Shown: positions 1 to 10,413, numbered from the stretch's first letter. The stretch: DNA of 59,694 nt from Ornithinibacillus caprae (GCF_009728145.1 NZ_WOCA01000022.1:1-59694), one strand, 5' to 3'. A program made the numbers and translations. Notes: generated by a model not told the origin, from the letters alone.

Positions 1-121
1 AGATGAGACTTCCCATCACTTCGAGTGAGTAAGATCCCTCAGAGACTATGAGGTTGATAGGTCCGAGGTGGAAGCGTGGTGACACGTGGAGCTGACGGAT
101 ACTAATCGATCGAGGACTTAA
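1..121 (+). rRNA. 23S rRNA, 3' end (partial)
   Basis: The first bases match the conserved 3' end of Bacillaceae 23S rRNA, including the stretch ending GATCGAGGACTTAA just before the 5S spacer. Only the last ~120 bases are present; the rest lies upstream of the window. The exact 3' end is estimated to within a few bases. Confidence 0.95.
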
Positions 122-204
122 CTAACATATTTTTGATTCGTTGTTTACTTCTTATTTAGTTTTCAGGGTACAAACTCTTTTAACATGAATGACATATATG
201 TGTA

Positions 205-323
<119 letters not shown>

Positions 324-327
324 ATAT

Positions 328-366
328 AAAAAGCTAAGTAACCTTAAGTGGTACTTAGCTTTTTTG
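328..366 (+). terminator. rRNA operon terminator
   Basis: A perfect 12-bp stem (AAAAGCTAAGTA / TACTTAGCTTTT) with an 11-base loop and a T run directly follows 5S rRNA. No tRNA gene follows, so the rRNA operon ends here. Confidence 0.93.
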
Positions 367-394
367 TTTACCTCGATTTATGTATACATATTTC

Positions 395-1012
395 TTAATC
401 AAATAAAGAATCCTGTTGATCATCTTTTAAGAAGGAAAACATCTTCATTATTTGAGATTCTGTATTCCTCCGAGTGGATAGAGGTGGGAGGTTATCTTCG
501 TCAAAAAATCTAACATCATTGGTTTCTAATCCACCCGAGGCATGACCTTTAACAATTGAACATTGAATAAAACACTTATAGTAATGGTATGGTTGAGGAG
601 GATGAGGATGATGATGGTTATCAAATAAAGCCAATAATTTAACTGCTTTAACATCAAAGCCAGCTTCCTCTTTAATTTCCTTTATACAGTTTTCTGCAGG
701 TGATATGCCTACTTCGCAAAAGCCACCAGGTAAAGACCATTTATCATCCATCTTCTCTTTTACTAATAGTATTTTATTTTGATGAAAAACAACTCCACGA
801 ACATCAATTTTAGGAGTCTGGTAACCTGTTTCAGTTGCAAATAATTCTTTTACTTTTTTTATATCCATGTCTGAATAGGATGCAATGATTTCGACACTAA
901 TATCTCGTAATTCTTGATAGCGTTCGATATCATATTTATCCTTTGAAAATGCTAATCCGGATTGTGATAGAGCTTGTATTCGTTTTGCCCAATGCAACCA
1001 TTTTTCATTCAT
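395..1012 (-). CDS. Nudix hydrolase, YjhB-like with Nudix_N domain
   Basis: A 205-residue protein that probably hydrolyses a nucleoside diphosphate derivative such as ADP-ribose; the substrate is inferred from the family. Residues 1-65 look like the helical N-terminal domain that precedes this Nudix subgroup. The Nudix fold follows, with LPGGFCEVG and the box helix KEIKEEAGF near residues 94-119, which keeps the metal-binding EIKEE core. The first glutamate of the classical Nudix box is replaced by Ile (GFCEVGI) and the Arg by Lys; I recall the first change as tolerated in this subfamily. A His/Pro-rich loop (NHHHPHPPQPYHYY) sits where substrate specificity is often set. The gene converges on the rRNA terminator and is divergent from the next gene. 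The start is supported by AGGAGG upstream. Confidence 0.85.
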   Translation of the reverse strand: MNEKWLHWAKRIQALSQSGLAFSKDKYDIERYQELRDISVEIIASYSDMDIKKVKELFATETGYQTPKIDVRGVVFHQNKILLVKEKMDDKWSLPGGFCEVGISPAENCIKEIKEEAGFDVKAVKLLALFDNHHHPHPPQPYHYYKCFIQCSIVKGHASGGLETNDVRFFDEDNLPPLSTRRNTESQIMKMFSFLKDDQQDSLFD

Positions 1013-1168
1013 ATCATTTCCTCCTATTAATATAATTTAATCATACCCTAATTATGTACGAATCATAATTACATACAGTTTGAATACGAGTAAAAAAATT
1101 AATTACTATTTATCTTTTTCGTATTATTGTAAACTAATAAAAAGGATAAAAGAAGGGGGTTAAATAAA

Positions 1169-1867
1169 TTGGAAGCATTTATAAATAATATAGCGGATGA
1201 TAACTTTCTTCTGATCGTTGTGCGTGTATTAATCGCTTTAGTTTTATCAGGGTTAATTGGTTTTGAAAGAGAGTTTAAAAATCATCCTGCTGGGTTTCGA
1301 ACTCATATCTTGGTTGGTGTAGGTTCTTGTTTAATGATGGTATTATCTCTATTTGGTTTTGAAGCATTTATAGATGCACATGAAAATGTACGATTTGACC
1401 CCGCGCGGATTCCTTCATATGTAATAAGTGGAATTGGTTTTTTAGGTGCAGGAACAATTATGGTCTATGGAGGTACCATACGCGGATTAACTACTGCTGC
1501 TTCCATATGGGCTGTTGCGGGATTAGGGTTAGTTGTTGGTGCGGGAATGTATACGACAGCCGTTTTCACGACAGTTGTAATTTTGTTAAGCTTAGTATTT
1601 CTGAATAACTTTGAAAATTTATTTACAAAGGGGAAAAAGTCATCCGTTATAGAAATTGTAGCTCAACCCGGATTAGCTATTAACAATATTATTTCTGTAA
1701 TTGAAGAGTTTGATGTAACCATTAAAAAGGTTGAAATTGTAAAAGTAGAGAATGATCTAAGAAGTATCTTTATAAAAATAGAACGAGATAGCCTAGTTGA
1801 TCATATTTCATTTTTTGAAGAGTTATCCCAAATTAAACACGTGAGAAATGTAAGTGAAAGAAATTAA
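1169..1867 (+). CDS. MgtC/SapB family membrane protein
   Basis: A 232-residue inner-membrane protein with a TTG start preceded by GAAGGGGG. The N-terminal ~145 residues hold four to five hydrophobic segments and the MgtC signatures: LSGLIGFEREF, HPAGFRTHILVGVG, GIGFLGAGTIM and IRGLTTAASIWAVAGLG. The soluble C-terminal part (from about 150) resembles the ACT-like domain of longer MgtC proteins. Family members are linked to Mg2+ limitation, acid tolerance or phosphatase control; the role here is not shown. It is a single-gene unit: a terminator follows and the CtsR promoter begins only 110 bases later. Confidence 0.9.
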   Translation: MEAFINNIADDNFLLIVVRVLIALVLSGLIGFEREFKNHPAGFRTHILVGVGSCLMMVLSLFGFEAFIDAHENVRFDPARIPSYVISGIGFLGAGTIMVYGGTIRGLTTAASIWAVAGLGLVVGAGMYTTAVFTTVVILLSLVFLNNFENLFTKGKKSSVIEIVAQPGLAINNIISVIEEFDVTIKKVEIVKVENDLRSIFIKIERDSLVDHISFFEELSQIKHVRNVSERN

Positions 1868-1880
1868 ATATAAACCTGTA

Positions 1881-1914
1881 GAAAAAACTGTAATTTTGTA
1901 CGGTTTTTTCTTTT
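1881..1914 (+). terminator. Terminator after MgtC-family gene
   Basis: GAAAAAACTGT pairs with ACGGTTTTTTC around an 8-base loop and is followed by a T-rich tract. It insulates the MgtC-family gene from the CtsR operon. Confidence 0.8.
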
Positions 1915-1977
1915 ATTTCGTTCCTAATAGTGTTTTTATTTTAGCCAATTTGTCTAGAATAAGAAGGGATAAGATAG

Positions 1978-2037
1978 TTGGCATAATTAAAGTTTTACAG
2001 TATAATAAATGCATAGTCAAAGATAGTCAAAGTCAAA
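1978..2037 (+). promoter_or_regulatory. SigA promoter and CtsR operator of the ctsR operon
   Basis: TTGGCA (1978-1983) and TATAAT (2001-2006) are 17 bases apart, a near-consensus housekeeping promoter. Just downstream is the CtsR heptad repeat AGTCAAA-GAT-AGTCAAA (2015-2031), continued without a gap by a third GTCAAA (2032-2037). CtsR binds direct heptads with a 3-base spacer, so the operon is expected to be autorepressed and induced by heat or protein stress. The operator covers the likely transcription start. Confidence 0.93.
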
Positions 2038-2270
2038 GGGGTATATTGGAACGGATTACTCTGGCTGTTTATCCCGTATGAAACAAGCAGGTCCCTAGGT
2101 TAGTGATTTGGGTTAAAGCCAAGAAAAAATGCTGGGGGAATCACCTGTCTGTTAAATGTCCGATTTGTTCAAGAGCCTTTTCATAACGTTTTGGGATCTA
2201 ATTTTCATTGTGAGATAAAGCTCTCTATGATTGAAATTTCACTTTATCGGGAATAAAGGAGGTAATAAAG
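2038..2270 (+). promoter_or_regulatory. Long leader of the ctsR operon, no gene seen
   Basis: About 230 bases of untranslated leader separate the promoter from ctsR. It has pairable segments (GTGATT at 2103 with AATCAC at about 2139; GATAAAG with CTTTATC just before the ribosome site) but no convincing coding frame. The ribosome binding site AAAGGAGGT lies at its end. Confidence 0.5.
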
Positions 2271-2738
2271 ATGAGTAACATATCCGATGTTATCGAACAG
2301 TATTTAAAAAATATACTGCAGTCAAAAGAACAGAATATTATAGAAATAAAACGAAGTGAAATTGCTGATCAATTCCAATGTGTACCTTCACAAATAAATT
2401 ATGTCATTAATACGCGATTTACCATGGAGAAGGGATATATCGTAGAAAGCAAACGTGGTGGTGGGGGATATATCCGAATTATTCGTATAAAACATCAAGA
2501 TAAGTCGGAACTAATTGATGAAATAATAAAGTTGATTAATCCAACTGTTACACAACAAGCTGCAATAGATGTTTTAGAACGACTTATGGAGGAAAATATC
2601 GTTACAGAACGTGAAGCTAAAATTATGGCTAGTGCAATTGATAGAAATACATTAGGGTTAAAATTACCGATTCGTGATGAAGTAAGAGCACGTGTATTAA
2701 CTGCAATGCTTACTACGCTTAAATATTTAAATAAGTGA
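2271..2738 (+). CDS. ctsR: Transcriptional repressor of class III stress genes CtsR
   Basis: A 155-residue repressor that binds heptad operators upstream of clp genes and senses heat through a glycine-rich wing. The winged helix-turn-helix occupies residues ~1-75 and includes the conserved wing SKRGGGGYIRI (about 61-71). The C-terminal four-helix dimerisation domain (80-150) is where McsB phosphorylates arginines in relatives. It is the first gene of ctsR-mcsA-mcsB-clpC and follows an exact CtsR operator. The start is fixed by AAAGGAGGTAATAAAG upstream. Length is normal for the family. Confidence 0.97.
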   Translation: MSNISDVIEQYLKNILQSKEQNIIEIKRSEIADQFQCVPSQINYVINTRFTMEKGYIVESKRGGGGYIRIIRIKHQDKSELIDEIIKLINPTVTQQAAIDVLERLMEENIVTEREAKIMASAIDRNTLGLKLPIRDEVRARVLTAMLTTLKYLNK

Positions 2739-2835
2739 TATTTCAATTTTGGATTTCCTCTAGTTAACTATTGATTGTTTATGTACAGATGCGTTTTTAT
2801 ATATTGGCATATTTTTATAAAAAGGGGGAATAAAC

Positions 2836-3384
2836 GTGCAATGTCAAGAATGTCAAAAACGACCAGCAACCCTGCATTTTACACAGGTTATTAATGGCAA
2901 TAAAACAGAAGTGCAGTTGTGTGAGGTATGTGCTAAAGAAAAGGGTTATATGTCTTATCCAGAAGACGGGTATTCTCTCCATAATTTATTAACTGGTTTG
3001 TTTAATTTTGATTCTTCACAGATGAAAAGCCCTCAAGGAACACAATTCGGACAACATACGGAGTTGCAGTGTTCCAAGTGTGATATGACATTTTCTGAAT
3101 TTAAAAGGATTGGAAAGTTTGGGTGTGCGGAATGTTACCATACTTTTTCAACGCACTTAGACCCTATTTTTCGACGTGTTCATAGTGGTAATACCAAACA
3201 CCGTGGAAAGATCCCTAAACGAAAGGGAGGAAATCTACATCTTAAGAAACAGGTAGAAAGCTATAAAACAGAGTTACAAAAATTAATTGTAAATGAAGCG
3301 TTTGAAGAAGCGGCAACAGTAAGAGATAAAATAAAAGAATTGGAGATGCAAATTCGAAAAAAAGAAGCGGGTGAGGATAGATGA
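2836..3384 (+). CDS. mcsA: McsA, zinc-binding activator of McsB kinase
   Basis: A 182-residue protein with four Cys pairs typical of McsA: CQECQ at residue 3, CEVC at about 29, CSKC near 80 and CAEC near 97. The C-terminus (about 140-175) is a UVR-type coiled coil containing [17 protein letters not shown], which contacts ClpC-related partners. McsA stimulates the arginine kinase McsB and modulates CtsR. It overlaps mcsB by four bases (ATGA), implying translational coupling. The start follows AAAGGGGG. Confidence 0.96.
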   Translation: MQCQECQKRPATLHFTQVINGNKTEVQLCEVCAKEKGYMSYPEDGYSLHNLLTGLFNFDSSQMKSPQGTQFGQHTELQCSKCDMTFSEFKRIGKFGCAECYHTFSTHLDPIFRRVHSGNTKHRGKIPKRKGGNLHLKKQVESYKTELQKLIVNEAFEEAATVRDKIKELEMQIRKKEAGEDR

Positions 3385-4448
3385 CACTGCAACACTTTAT
3401 GAACGAGGCGATTAGTCCATGGATGAGAGAAGATGGTCCTGATAGTGATATCGTTTTGAGCAGTAGAATCCGGTTGGCTCGAAATTTTGCGGATAGAAAG
3501 TTTCCTATTATAGCCGATAACAATGATCTTGAGGAAATACGAGACTTTTTTCGAAATGAATATGAAAATGCATCTTTCCGAGATTATGATAACTTTGAAT
3601 TTTTTCCGATAAAAGATCTATCTGCTGTAGAAAAGCGAGTATTAGTGGAAAAGCACTTAATAAGTCCCTTATTAGCTAAGCATGGAGAATTTGCTGCAAC
3701 AATGATCTCTCATAACGAACAAGTTTCTGTCATGATTAACGAAGAAGATCATATTCGCATTCAGCTTTATTTTCCAGGATTACAACTATCTAATGCATTA
3801 ACAAAGGCCTTTGAATTTGATGATTGGTTAGAAGAAAAAATAAACTATGCATTTGATGAGACAAAGGGATTTTTAACAAGCTGCCCTACTAATGTAGGTA
3901 CAGGAATGCGAGCATCTGTGATGATGCATTTACCTGCACTTGCTCTAACTAAACAAATTAATCGAATGATGCCTGCAATTAATCAATTTGGGCTTGTTGT
4001 TAGAGGCATTTATGGTGAAGGTAGTGAGGCGATCGGAAATCTCTTTCAAATATCTAATCAAATTACTCTTGGGAAAACAGAAGAAGATATTATTGAGGAT
4101 TTACAAAGCGTCGTTCATCAACTAATAGAGCATGAGCGAAAAGCGAGAACTAGATTAATGGAGCAATCAGGTACTAAATTAGAAGATCGAATCTATCGGT
4201 CACTAGGAGTGCTAAAGTATAGCAGAATAATCGAATCAAAAGAAGCAGCAATTTGCCTATCGAATGTTCGATTAGGTATTGATTTAGATATCATAAAAAA
4301 TATATCACGTAATATACTTAATGAATTAATGGTATTAACTCAACCTGGTTTTCTCCAACATTATGCTAAAAAAACATTGACAGCAAATGAACGTGATGTG
4401 TTACGAGCCACCTTAATTAGGGAAAGGTTACAATTAGAGGAAAAATAG
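3381..4448 (+). CDS. mcsB: Protein-arginine kinase McsB
   Basis: A 355-residue ATP:guanido phosphotransferase homologue that phosphorylates protein arginines, marking them for ClpC-ClpP degradation and inactivating CtsR. Visible family features are [10 protein letters not shown] (ATP phosphate-contacting arginines, about 27), the [20 protein letters not shown] block near residues 167-186, and [19 protein letters not shown] near 213. The active-site Cys-containing segment is intact. It is translationally coupled to mcsA and lies 13 bases before clpC. Length matches the family. Confidence 0.97.
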   Translation: MTLQHFMNEAISPWMREDGPDSDIVLSSRIRLARNFADRKFPIIADNNDLEEIRDFFRNEYENASFRDYDNFEFFPIKDLSAVEKRVLVEKHLISPLLAKHGEFAATMISHNEQVSVMINEEDHIRIQLYFPGLQLSNALTKAFEFDDWLEEKINYAFDETKGFLTSCPTNVGTGMRASVMMHLPALALTKQINRMMPAINQFGLVVRGIYGEGSEAIGNLFQISNQITLGKTEEDIIEDLQSVVHQLIEHERKARTRLMEQSGTKLEDRIYRSLGVLKYSRIIESKEAAICLSNVRLGIDLDIIKNISRNILNELMVLTQPGFLQHYAKKTLTANERDVLRATLIRERLQLEEK

Positions 4449-4461
4449 GAGGAAAAGCTAT

Positions 4462-6888
4462 ATGATGTTTGGACGTTTTACAGAGAGAGCACAAAAAGTA
4501 TTAGCGTTATCCCAAGAAGAAGCAGTACGTCTGGGTCATAATAATATAGGTACAGAGCATATTTTATTAGGCCTTGTTCGAGAAGGTGAAGGAATCGCAG
4601 CAAAAGCTTTGGAATCCTTGGGGTTAGAAGTATCGAAAATTCAAGAAGAGGTTGAAAAGTTAATTGGTGTTGGAAAACAACCAATGCAAACCATTCATTA
4701 TACTCCACGAGCTAAAAAGGTAGTGGAACTATCACAGGATGAAGCTAGAAAGCTCGGACATTCCTATGTCGGTACAGAGCATATCTTACTAGGTTTAATA
4801 CGTGAAGGCGAAGGTGTTGCAGCACGTGTTTTAAATAATCTAGGTGTTAGCTTAAATAAAGCTCGACAACAGGTACTTCAACTATTAGGAAGTAATGAGT
4901 CACAGGCAGGTAGACAAGGACGAGGACAGGCATCTAGTGCCAATACACCAACCTTAGATTCATTGGCTAGGGATTTAACCGCAAGTGCAAAAGATGGAAA
5001 TGTTGATCCCGTCATTGGACGTAGTAGAGAAATCGAGCGAGTTATTCAGGTGCTTAGTAGACGCACGAAGAACAATCCTGTATTAATTGGTGAGCCAGGA
5101 GTTGGGAAAACAGCAGTTGCTGAAGGGTTAGCTCAGCAAATTGTAAATAATGAAGTACCAGAAACACTACGTGACAAACGCGTTATGACCTTGGATATGG
5201 GTACAGTTGTCGCGGGTACAAAGTATCGTGGTGAATTTGAAGACCGTTTAAAAAAGGTCATGGAAGAGATTCGACAAGCAGGTAACATTATTTTATTTAT
5301 TGATGAGCTGCACACATTAATCGGTGCCGGTGGTGCTGAAGGTGCAATTGATGCTTCTAATATTTTGAAGCCATCCCTAGCACGTGGAGAATTACAATGT
5401 ATTGGTGCTACAACCCTTGATGAATACCGTAAATATATCGAAAAAGATGCAGCGTTAGAGCGTAGATTTCAACCGATTCAAGTGGATGAACCAACTGTTG
5501 AGGAAACCATTCAAATCCTTGGCGGTTTACGTGATCGGTATGAAGCACACCATCGTGTAACTATTACGGATGAGGCAATTGAAGCTGCAGCTACACTTTC
5601 TGATCGTTATATTACAGATCGTTTCTTACCTGATAAAGCAATTGACTTAATTGATGAGGCAGGATCTAAGGTTCGTTTACGTTCTTATACTGTTCCACCA
5701 AATTTAAAAGAATTAGAAGAAAAACTGGAAGAAGTCCGTAAAGAGAAGGATGCTGCCGTTCAAAGCCAAGAATTTGAAAAAGCTGCATCGTTACGTGACA
5801 CAGAACAAAGGTTACGTGAACAATTAGATACAACAAAAAATGCATGGAAAGAAAAACAGGGCCAAGAAGATTCTCAGGTTCAGGTTGAGGATATAGCTAG
5901 TGTTGTTTCTACATGGACTGGTGTACCAGTTTCCAAATTAACGAAGGATGAAAGTGAACGTTTGTTAAACTTGGAAAATGTCTTACATGATCGAGTTATA
6001 GGTCAAGAAGAGGCAGTTAAAGCAATTTCTAAAGCAATTCGAAGAGCGCGAGCAGGATTAAAAGATCCGAAGCGCCCGATTGGATCCTTTATATTCCTTG
6101 GACCTACTGGAGTAGGTAAAACAGAACTTGCACGAGCGCTGGCAGAAGCAATGTTTGCAGATGAGGATGCGATGATTCGAATTGATATGTCGGAGTATAT
6201 GGAAAAACATTCTACTTCTCGACTTGTTGGATCCCCTCCAGGATATGTCGGTTATGATGAGGGTGGGCAGTTAACAGAGAAAGTACGTAGAAAACCATAC
6301 TCTGTAGTTTTATTAGATGAAATAGAAAAAGCACATCCAGAAGTATTTAATATACTATTACAAGTCCTAGAGGATGGGCGTTTAACGGATTCGAAGGGAA
6401 GAGTAGTTGATTTTCGAAATACCGTCTTAATCATGACGTCTAATGTTGGTGCTAGTGAATTAAAACGTAATAAATATGTTGGGTTTAACCTAGAAGAAGA
6501 AGGCAAAGAATATAATGATATGAAAAAGAAAGTTCTCGACGAATTGAAAAAAGCATTCCGTCCAGAATTCTTAAACCGTATTGATGAATCCATTGTCTTC
6601 CATTCACTTGAGAAGAAACATATGAAAGATATTGTTACATTGATGGTTAAACAACTTCAAAAACGTTTGAAAGGCCAAGATATAGAATTCACCCTGACAG
6701 ATAAAGCAGTTGAGAAAATTGCGAGTGAAGGATTTGATCCAGAGTACGGGGCTCGACCACTTAGACGCTCCATCCAAAAAAATATTGAGGATTTATTGTC
6801 TGAAGAGCTGTTAAAAGGAACGATCTCAATTGGGCAAAAAGTGAAAATTGGTTTAAATAGTAAAGGAGAATTTATCATACTACCGTAG
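4462..6888 (+). CDS. clpC: ATP-dependent protease ATPase subunit ClpC
   Basis: An 808-residue Hsp100 unfoldase that feeds substrates, including pArg-tagged ones, to ClpP. Order of domains: two Clp-N repeats (about 1-145), AAA1 with GEPGVGKTA (~210) and [14 protein letters not shown], a central UVR coiled-coil region (~415-465), and AAA2 with GPTGVGKTE (~545), [14 protein letters not shown] and the C-terminal D2-small domain. All Walker and arginine-finger regions look intact. The real start may be either of two adjacent ATG codons; AGGAGGAAAAGC precedes them. Last gene of the CtsR operon; a strong terminator follows. Confidence 0.98.
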   Translation: MMFGRFTERAQKVLALSQEEAVRLGHNNIGTEHILLGLVREGEGIAAKALESLGLEVSKIQEEVEKLIGVGKQPMQTIHYTPRAKKVVELSQDEARKLGHSYVGTEHILLGLIREGEGVAARVLNNLGVSLNKARQQVLQLLGSNESQAGRQGRGQASSANTPTLDSLARDLTASAKDGNVDPVIGRSREIERVIQVLSRRTKNNPVLIGEPGVGKTAVAEGLAQQIVNNEVPETLRDKRVMTLDMGTVVAGTKYRGEFEDRLKKVMEEIRQAGNIILFIDELHTLIGAGGAEGAIDASNILKPSLARGELQCIGATTLDEYRKYIEKDAALERRFQPIQVDEPTVEETIQILGGLRDRYEAHHRVTITDEAIEAAATLSDRYITDRFLPDKAIDLIDEAGSKVRLRSYTVPPNLKELEEKLEEVRKEKDAAVQSQEFEKAASLRDTEQRLREQLDTTKNAWKEKQGQEDSQVQVEDIASVVSTWTGVPVSKLTKDESERLLNLENVLHDRVIGQEEAVKAISKAIRRARAGLKDPKRPIGSFIFLGPTGVGKTELARALAEAMFADEDAMIRIDMSEYMEKHSTSRLVGSPPGYVGYDEGGQLTEKVRRKPYSVVLLDEIEKAHPEVFNILLQVLEDGRLTDSKGRVVDFRNTVLIMTSNVGASELKRNKYVGFNLEEEGKEYNDMKKKVLDELKKAFRPEFLNRIDESIVFHSLEKKHMKDIVTLMVKQLQKRLKGQDIEFTLTDKAVEKIASEGFDPEYGARPLRRSIQKNIEDLLSEELLKGTISIGQKVKIGLNSKGEFIILP

Positions 6889-6919
6889 TATAGAAAGTTT
6901 CTCCTTGAAAAAGTAGGTA

Positions 6920-6957
6920 AAAAAACTAGAAAGGACTAACTTTCTAGTTTTTTTCCT
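6920..6957 (+). terminator. Terminator of the ctsR-clpC operon
   Basis: A perfect 14-bp stem, AAAAAACTAGAAAG / CTTTCTAGTTTTTT, with a 6-base loop and a T run. It separates clpC from radA, which therefore needs its own promoter; TATAAT at about 7066-7071 is a candidate -10. Confidence 0.93.
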
Positions 6958-7089
6958 ATATTACAAAAGAATTCAACCATGCTACAATCTCAGTATGTGG
7001 CATAAATAAGGTAAAAAAAGTAAGAAATTGATAGATGACTGTAACCTATATGTGATGTTAATCGTATATAATAGAGTCAAGGGGAAGGA

Positions 7090-8475
7090 TTGAATATAAA
7101 AGTGGCTAAACGAAAGACTAAATATGTTTGTCAGGATTGTGGTTATGAATCAGCAAAATGGATGGGGAAATGCCCAGGTTGTAATAATTGGAATACATTA
7201 GTAGAAGAAATAGATGCTTCAAGCACGAAAAACAGACATACATTTAGTGGTGTAACGGCATCTGGTAGTAAACCAGAAAAGATTACTGCTGTTGAAGCGC
7301 AAAAAGAGCCGAGAGTAACTACTAAGTTAAAAGAGTTTAATCGGGTACTAGGTGGAGGAATTGTTCCAGGATCACTTGCATTGATTGGTGGAGACCCAGG
7401 AATCGGTAAATCGACACTACTCCTTCAAGTATCAGCTCAATTAGCTGAAAAAGAGTTACCTGTCTTATATATTTCAGGTGAGGAATCAACTCGGCAAACA
7501 AAGTTAAGAGCGGACAGGCTTGGTATTAAATCTGAACTCTTATATGTACTTTCCGAAACGAATATGTTAGATATTGCTAATCATATCGAACAACTACGAC
7601 CATCATTTGTGGTAATTGATTCGATTCAAACCATTTTCCGAGAAGAGGTCACTAGTGCCCCAGGTAGTGTCTCACAAGTAAGAGAATGTACAAGTGAATT
7701 AATGCGAATTGCTAAAACAAGCGGTATTCCTATTTTTATCGTCGGGCATGTTACCAAAGAAGGAGCAATAGCAGGTCCGAGATTATTAGAGCATATGGTT
7801 GATGCTGTATTATATTTTGAAGGCGAAAGACATCATTCCTATCGTATTTTAAGAGGTGTGAAAAACCGATTTGGTAGTACCAATGAGATGGGAATTTTTG
7901 AAATGAAAGAAGAGGGCTTACGTGAAGTTATGAATCCTTCTGAAATATTTTTGGAGGAGCGCTCTCAAGGTGCATCAGGTTCTACGGTTGTTGCATCCAT
8001 GGAAGGTACAAGACCAGTCTTAGTTGAAATTCAAGCACTTATTTCACCTACAAGCTATGGAAACCCACGAAGAATGGCTACAGGGATTGACCACAATCGT
8101 GTGCCCTTATTAATGGCCGTGCTTGAGAAAAGAGTAGGATTAATGCTCCAAACATCTGACGCTTATATAAAGGTTGCTGGTGGGGTCAAATTAGATGAAC
8201 CAGCTATTGATCTAGCAATTGCAGTTAGCATTACCTCAAGCTTCCGAGATCAACCGACAAGACCAGATGATATATTTATTGGTGAGGTAGGATTGACTGG
8301 GGAAATTAGGCGTGTATCCAGAATAGAACAACGTGTACAAGAAGCTGCAAAACTTGGCTTTAAACGAGTAATCTGTCCACAAAATAATCTAGATGGTTGG
8401 ACTGCACCGTTAGATATTCAGATAGTTGGTGTAAACACGGTTCAAGAAGCATTGGAAGTAGGGTTAGCTAGGTAA
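7090..8475 (+). CDS. radA: DNA repair/recombination ATPase RadA (Sms)
   Basis: A 461-residue RecA-like helicase that promotes branch migration in recombination and transformation. An N-terminal C4 zinc finger (CQDCGYES...CPGC, about 14-31) is followed by a RecA core with Walker [11 protein letters not shown] (~100), the RadA-specific motif [15 protein letters not shown] (~258) and a C-terminal Lon-protease-like domain. The TTG at 7090 follows AAGGGG by five bases; a GTG at 7102 giving the usual MAK-type N-terminus is an alternative. In B. subtilis disA follows directly; here it does not. Confidence 0.96.
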   Translation: MNIKVAKRKTKYVCQDCGYESAKWMGKCPGCNNWNTLVEEIDASSTKNRHTFSGVTASGSKPEKITAVEAQKEPRVTTKLKEFNRVLGGGIVPGSLALIGGDPGIGKSTLLLQVSAQLAEKELPVLYISGEESTRQTKLRADRLGIKSELLYVLSETNMLDIANHIEQLRPSFVVIDSIQTIFREEVTSAPGSVSQVRECTSELMRIAKTSGIPIFIVGHVTKEGAIAGPRLLEHMVDAVLYFEGERHHSYRILRGVKNRFGSTNEMGIFEMKEEGLREVMNPSEIFLEERSQGASGSTVVASMEGTRPVLVEIQALISPTSYGNPRRMATGIDHNRVPLLMAVLEKRVGLMLQTSDAYIKVAGGVKLDEPAIDLAIAVSITSSFRDQPTRPDDIFIGEVGLTGEIRRVSRIEQRVQEAAKLGFKRVICPQNNLDGWTAPLDIQIVGVNTVQEALEVGLAR

Positions 8476-8536
8476 ATTTTAACAAGAAATTTTTACTAGG
8501 TGCTGAAAAAATTGTCGAAAATTAGCCAAAAATAAA

Positions 8537-8565
8537 TTGACATTAGTACTTTGGTGTGATAAAAT
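8537..8565 (+). promoter_or_regulatory. SigA-type promoter upstream of the PIN/TRAM gene
   Basis: TTGACA (8537-8542) and TAAAAT (8560-8565) are 17 bases apart. It occupies the place where disA would be. A short inverted repeat (TACTCAA / TTGAGTA, about 8574-8596) lies just downstream. Confidence 0.75.
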
Positions 8566-8692
8566 TTTCTGTTTACTCAATTGATTGTTTTGAGTAGCTG
8601 TGCTATTATTTAGGTTGTACCATCTTTTAATTTGAAAATAATGGTTATTATTTTAATGAATAGGTAATAATAATGGTTAGGAGGTGAGGGTG

Positions 8693-9799
8693 GTGCTGAA
8701 AAAAATTGTACATCTGTTTTTTATTATAACAGGCGGTACCATTGGATATTTATATATACCGGAAATTGTTAATTTGTTAGACTTTACTGATGCGGCATGG
8801 GTAGCATCCCCGTATTTTGGATCTGTTGTAGGAGCAATTATATTATTTTTTGTTTCGTATTGGTTGGTAGATTATATTGTAGAGTTTCTAAGGTGGATCG
8901 AAGAAGGATTGGTAAAAATACCAGTTGGAGATCTTTTCTTTGGAAGTGTAGGGCTGATAATGGGCCTTGTAATAGCTTACTTAATGAATATTCCGTTACA
9001 GTATATTAACATCGAATTTGTTTCACAAGTAATTCCGTTATTTGTTACTATTTTATTAGGATATTTTGGTTTCCAAGTAGGTTTTAGACGTCGTGATGAA
9101 TTTGTGAACTTATTAAATATCAATAAAAAAGAACGTGACAAAAAGAAAACCACAGCTGAGCAAGATGGTGGCGACGGAGACCAACTCATTCCGAAGGCAA
9201 AAATACTAGATACAAGTGTAATCATAGATGGACGTATTGCAGATATATGTCAAACCAGCTTTTTAGAGGGAACGATTATCATTCCTCAGTTTGTTTTAGG
9301 GGAACTCCAGCATATTGCTGACTCTTCTGATGTATTGAAGCGTAACCGAGGTCGTAGAGGGCTAGATGTATTAAACCGAATTCAGAAAGAGTTGCCTGTT
9401 AAAGTTGAAATATATGAAGGAGATTTTGAAGATATCCCAGAAGTAGATAGTAAGTTGATTAAATTAGCAAAAGTAATCAATGGAATCGTGGTAACGAATG
9501 ATTTTAATTTAAATAAAGTTTGTGATCTACAAGGTGTTCCTGTACTAAATATTAACGATTTAGCTAATGCTGTTAAACCTGTTGTTTTACCAGGTGAGGA
9601 ACTAATGGTTCAGGTAATCAAGGATGGAAAAGAACAAAATCAAGGAATTGCTTACTTGGATGACGGAACAATGATCGTTGTGGAAGAAGGAAGAAATTAT
9701 ATTGGTAAAACGATTGAAGTACTCATAACTAGTGTCTTACAAACTTCCGCAGGTCGAATGATCTTTGCAAAACCGAAATTACTTGAAAAAGCATTATAA
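8693..9799 (+). CDS. yacL: PIN and TRAM domain membrane protein YacL
   Basis: A ~368-residue membrane-anchored protein of the YacL family. Four transmembrane segments occupy residues ~5-130. A linker rich in Lys and Asp leads to a PIN nuclease-like domain (~170-290) with the acidic residues expected in [28 protein letters not shown] and TNDFNLN. A TRAM RNA-binding domain ends the protein. The RNase target is unknown. AGGAGG at 8679-8684 favours the GTG at 8693 over upstream in-frame GTGs at 8684 and 8690. It has its own promoter and terminator. In B. subtilis ispD and ispF follow; here gltX is next after a 614-base gap. Confidence 0.93.
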   Translation: MLKKIVHLFFIITGGTIGYLYIPEIVNLLDFTDAAWVASPYFGSVVGAIILFFVSYWLVDYIVEFLRWIEEGLVKIPVGDLFFGSVGLIMGLVIAYLMNIPLQYINIEFVSQVIPLFVTILLGYFGFQVGFRRRDEFVNLLNINKKERDKKKTTAEQDGGDGDQLIPKAKILDTSVIIDGRIADICQTSFLEGTIIIPQFVLGELQHIADSSDVLKRNRGRRGLDVLNRIQKELPVKVEIYEGDFEDIPEVDSKLIKLAKVINGIVVTNDFNLNKVCDLQGVPVLNINDLANAVKPVVLPGEELMVQVIKDGKEQNQGIAYLDDGTMIVVEEGRNYIGKTIEVLITSVLQTSAGRMIFAKPKLLEKAL

Positions 9800-9824
9800 A
9801 AAGGGTATAACTTATAGTGGATAT

Positions 9825-9860
9825 AAAAAGTGATAACAGGCTATGTTATCGCTTTTTATT
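9825..9860 (+). terminator. Terminator after yacL
   Basis: AAAAAGTGATAACA pairs with TGTTATCGCTTTTT around a 5-base loop, with one G-T pair and a T-rich tail. Confidence 0.88.
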
Positions 9861-9939
9861 ATACGTATACAATAGATAATATAAAAGGCTCTTTTAATAT
9901 TTTTAAGCAAAATGACTGTTGGAGCGTTAATACCGCTGC

Positions 9940-10045
9940 GAAAATACACTACGCTTTCCGCGGGCGGCTGGTAAGCCTCCTCGTGCTGACGCACTGCGGG
10001 GTCTCACCGATGCCTTTCCTCCCGCAGGAGTCTTCGTGTATTTTC
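9940..10045 (+). repeat. Dispersed Bacillaceae intergenic repeat element
   Basis: A 106-base GC-rich block in an AT-rich gap, bounded by a perfect 10-bp inverted repeat GAAAATACAC (9940-9949) / GTGTATTTTC (10036-10045). Its interior (CTTTCCGCGGGCGGC, AAGCCTCCTCG, GGGGTCTCACC, CTCCCGCAGGAGTC) is a sequence I recognise as a high-copy intergenic element in many Bacillaceae genomes, often mis-annotated as short ORFs. It can fold into a long imperfect hairpin. Copy number cannot be checked from this window, but a degraded inverted partner lies at about 10206-10242. Confidence 0.75.
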
Positions 10046-10162
10046 TCCGCTATGTAGTGCGTAGTAATACTAATATCTCTTGCTTTATTGCTTAATTAAA
10101 ATACAAATTAATTATGTATTTTTAAGTTTCGTGGAATGTAAAAGTTCTTAAGACATATATTT

Positions 10163-10260
10163 CAGGGTGATTAATTCTTCCAATTAATCGGAACATCACC
10201 ATTAGCGTAGGCTGAGACCGTGCCCACGGAAAATGAAATATTCCACCGAAGCGGTGTTAT
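10163..10260 (+). repeat. Nested hairpins with decayed inverted copy of the repeat
   Basis: GGTGAT...ATCACC (10167-10200) encloses GATTAATT / AATTAATC. The following segment GGCTGAGACCGTGCCCACGG (10210-10229) aligns with the reverse complement of the left part of the element at 9940, with substitutions, and is followed by CACCG / CGGTG. The gap therefore holds one good and one degraded copy in opposite orientation. No gene is seen between yacL and gltX. Confidence 0.5.
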
Positions 10261-10413
10261 AGCACTTGTTTTGAAGGATCGAAAGAAAGGTAAAATGTAC
10301 ACCAAGTTAATTCGCATTCTACACAACTAATAGCTAAGTCATACTAAAGAGCAACAATCTTTTTATAACAGCCTATTTAATTAATACATCTTCTTGAAAG
10401 GAAGGATTATATA

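Noticed and set aside
1854-2081. 75-codon frame after the MgtC-family gene
   Set aside because: It runs through the terminator, the ctsR promoter and the CtsR operator, and has no family resemblance.
9812-10057. Short frames on both strands after yacL
   Set aside because: They lie inside the terminator and the dispersed repeat, a well-known source of false ORFs.
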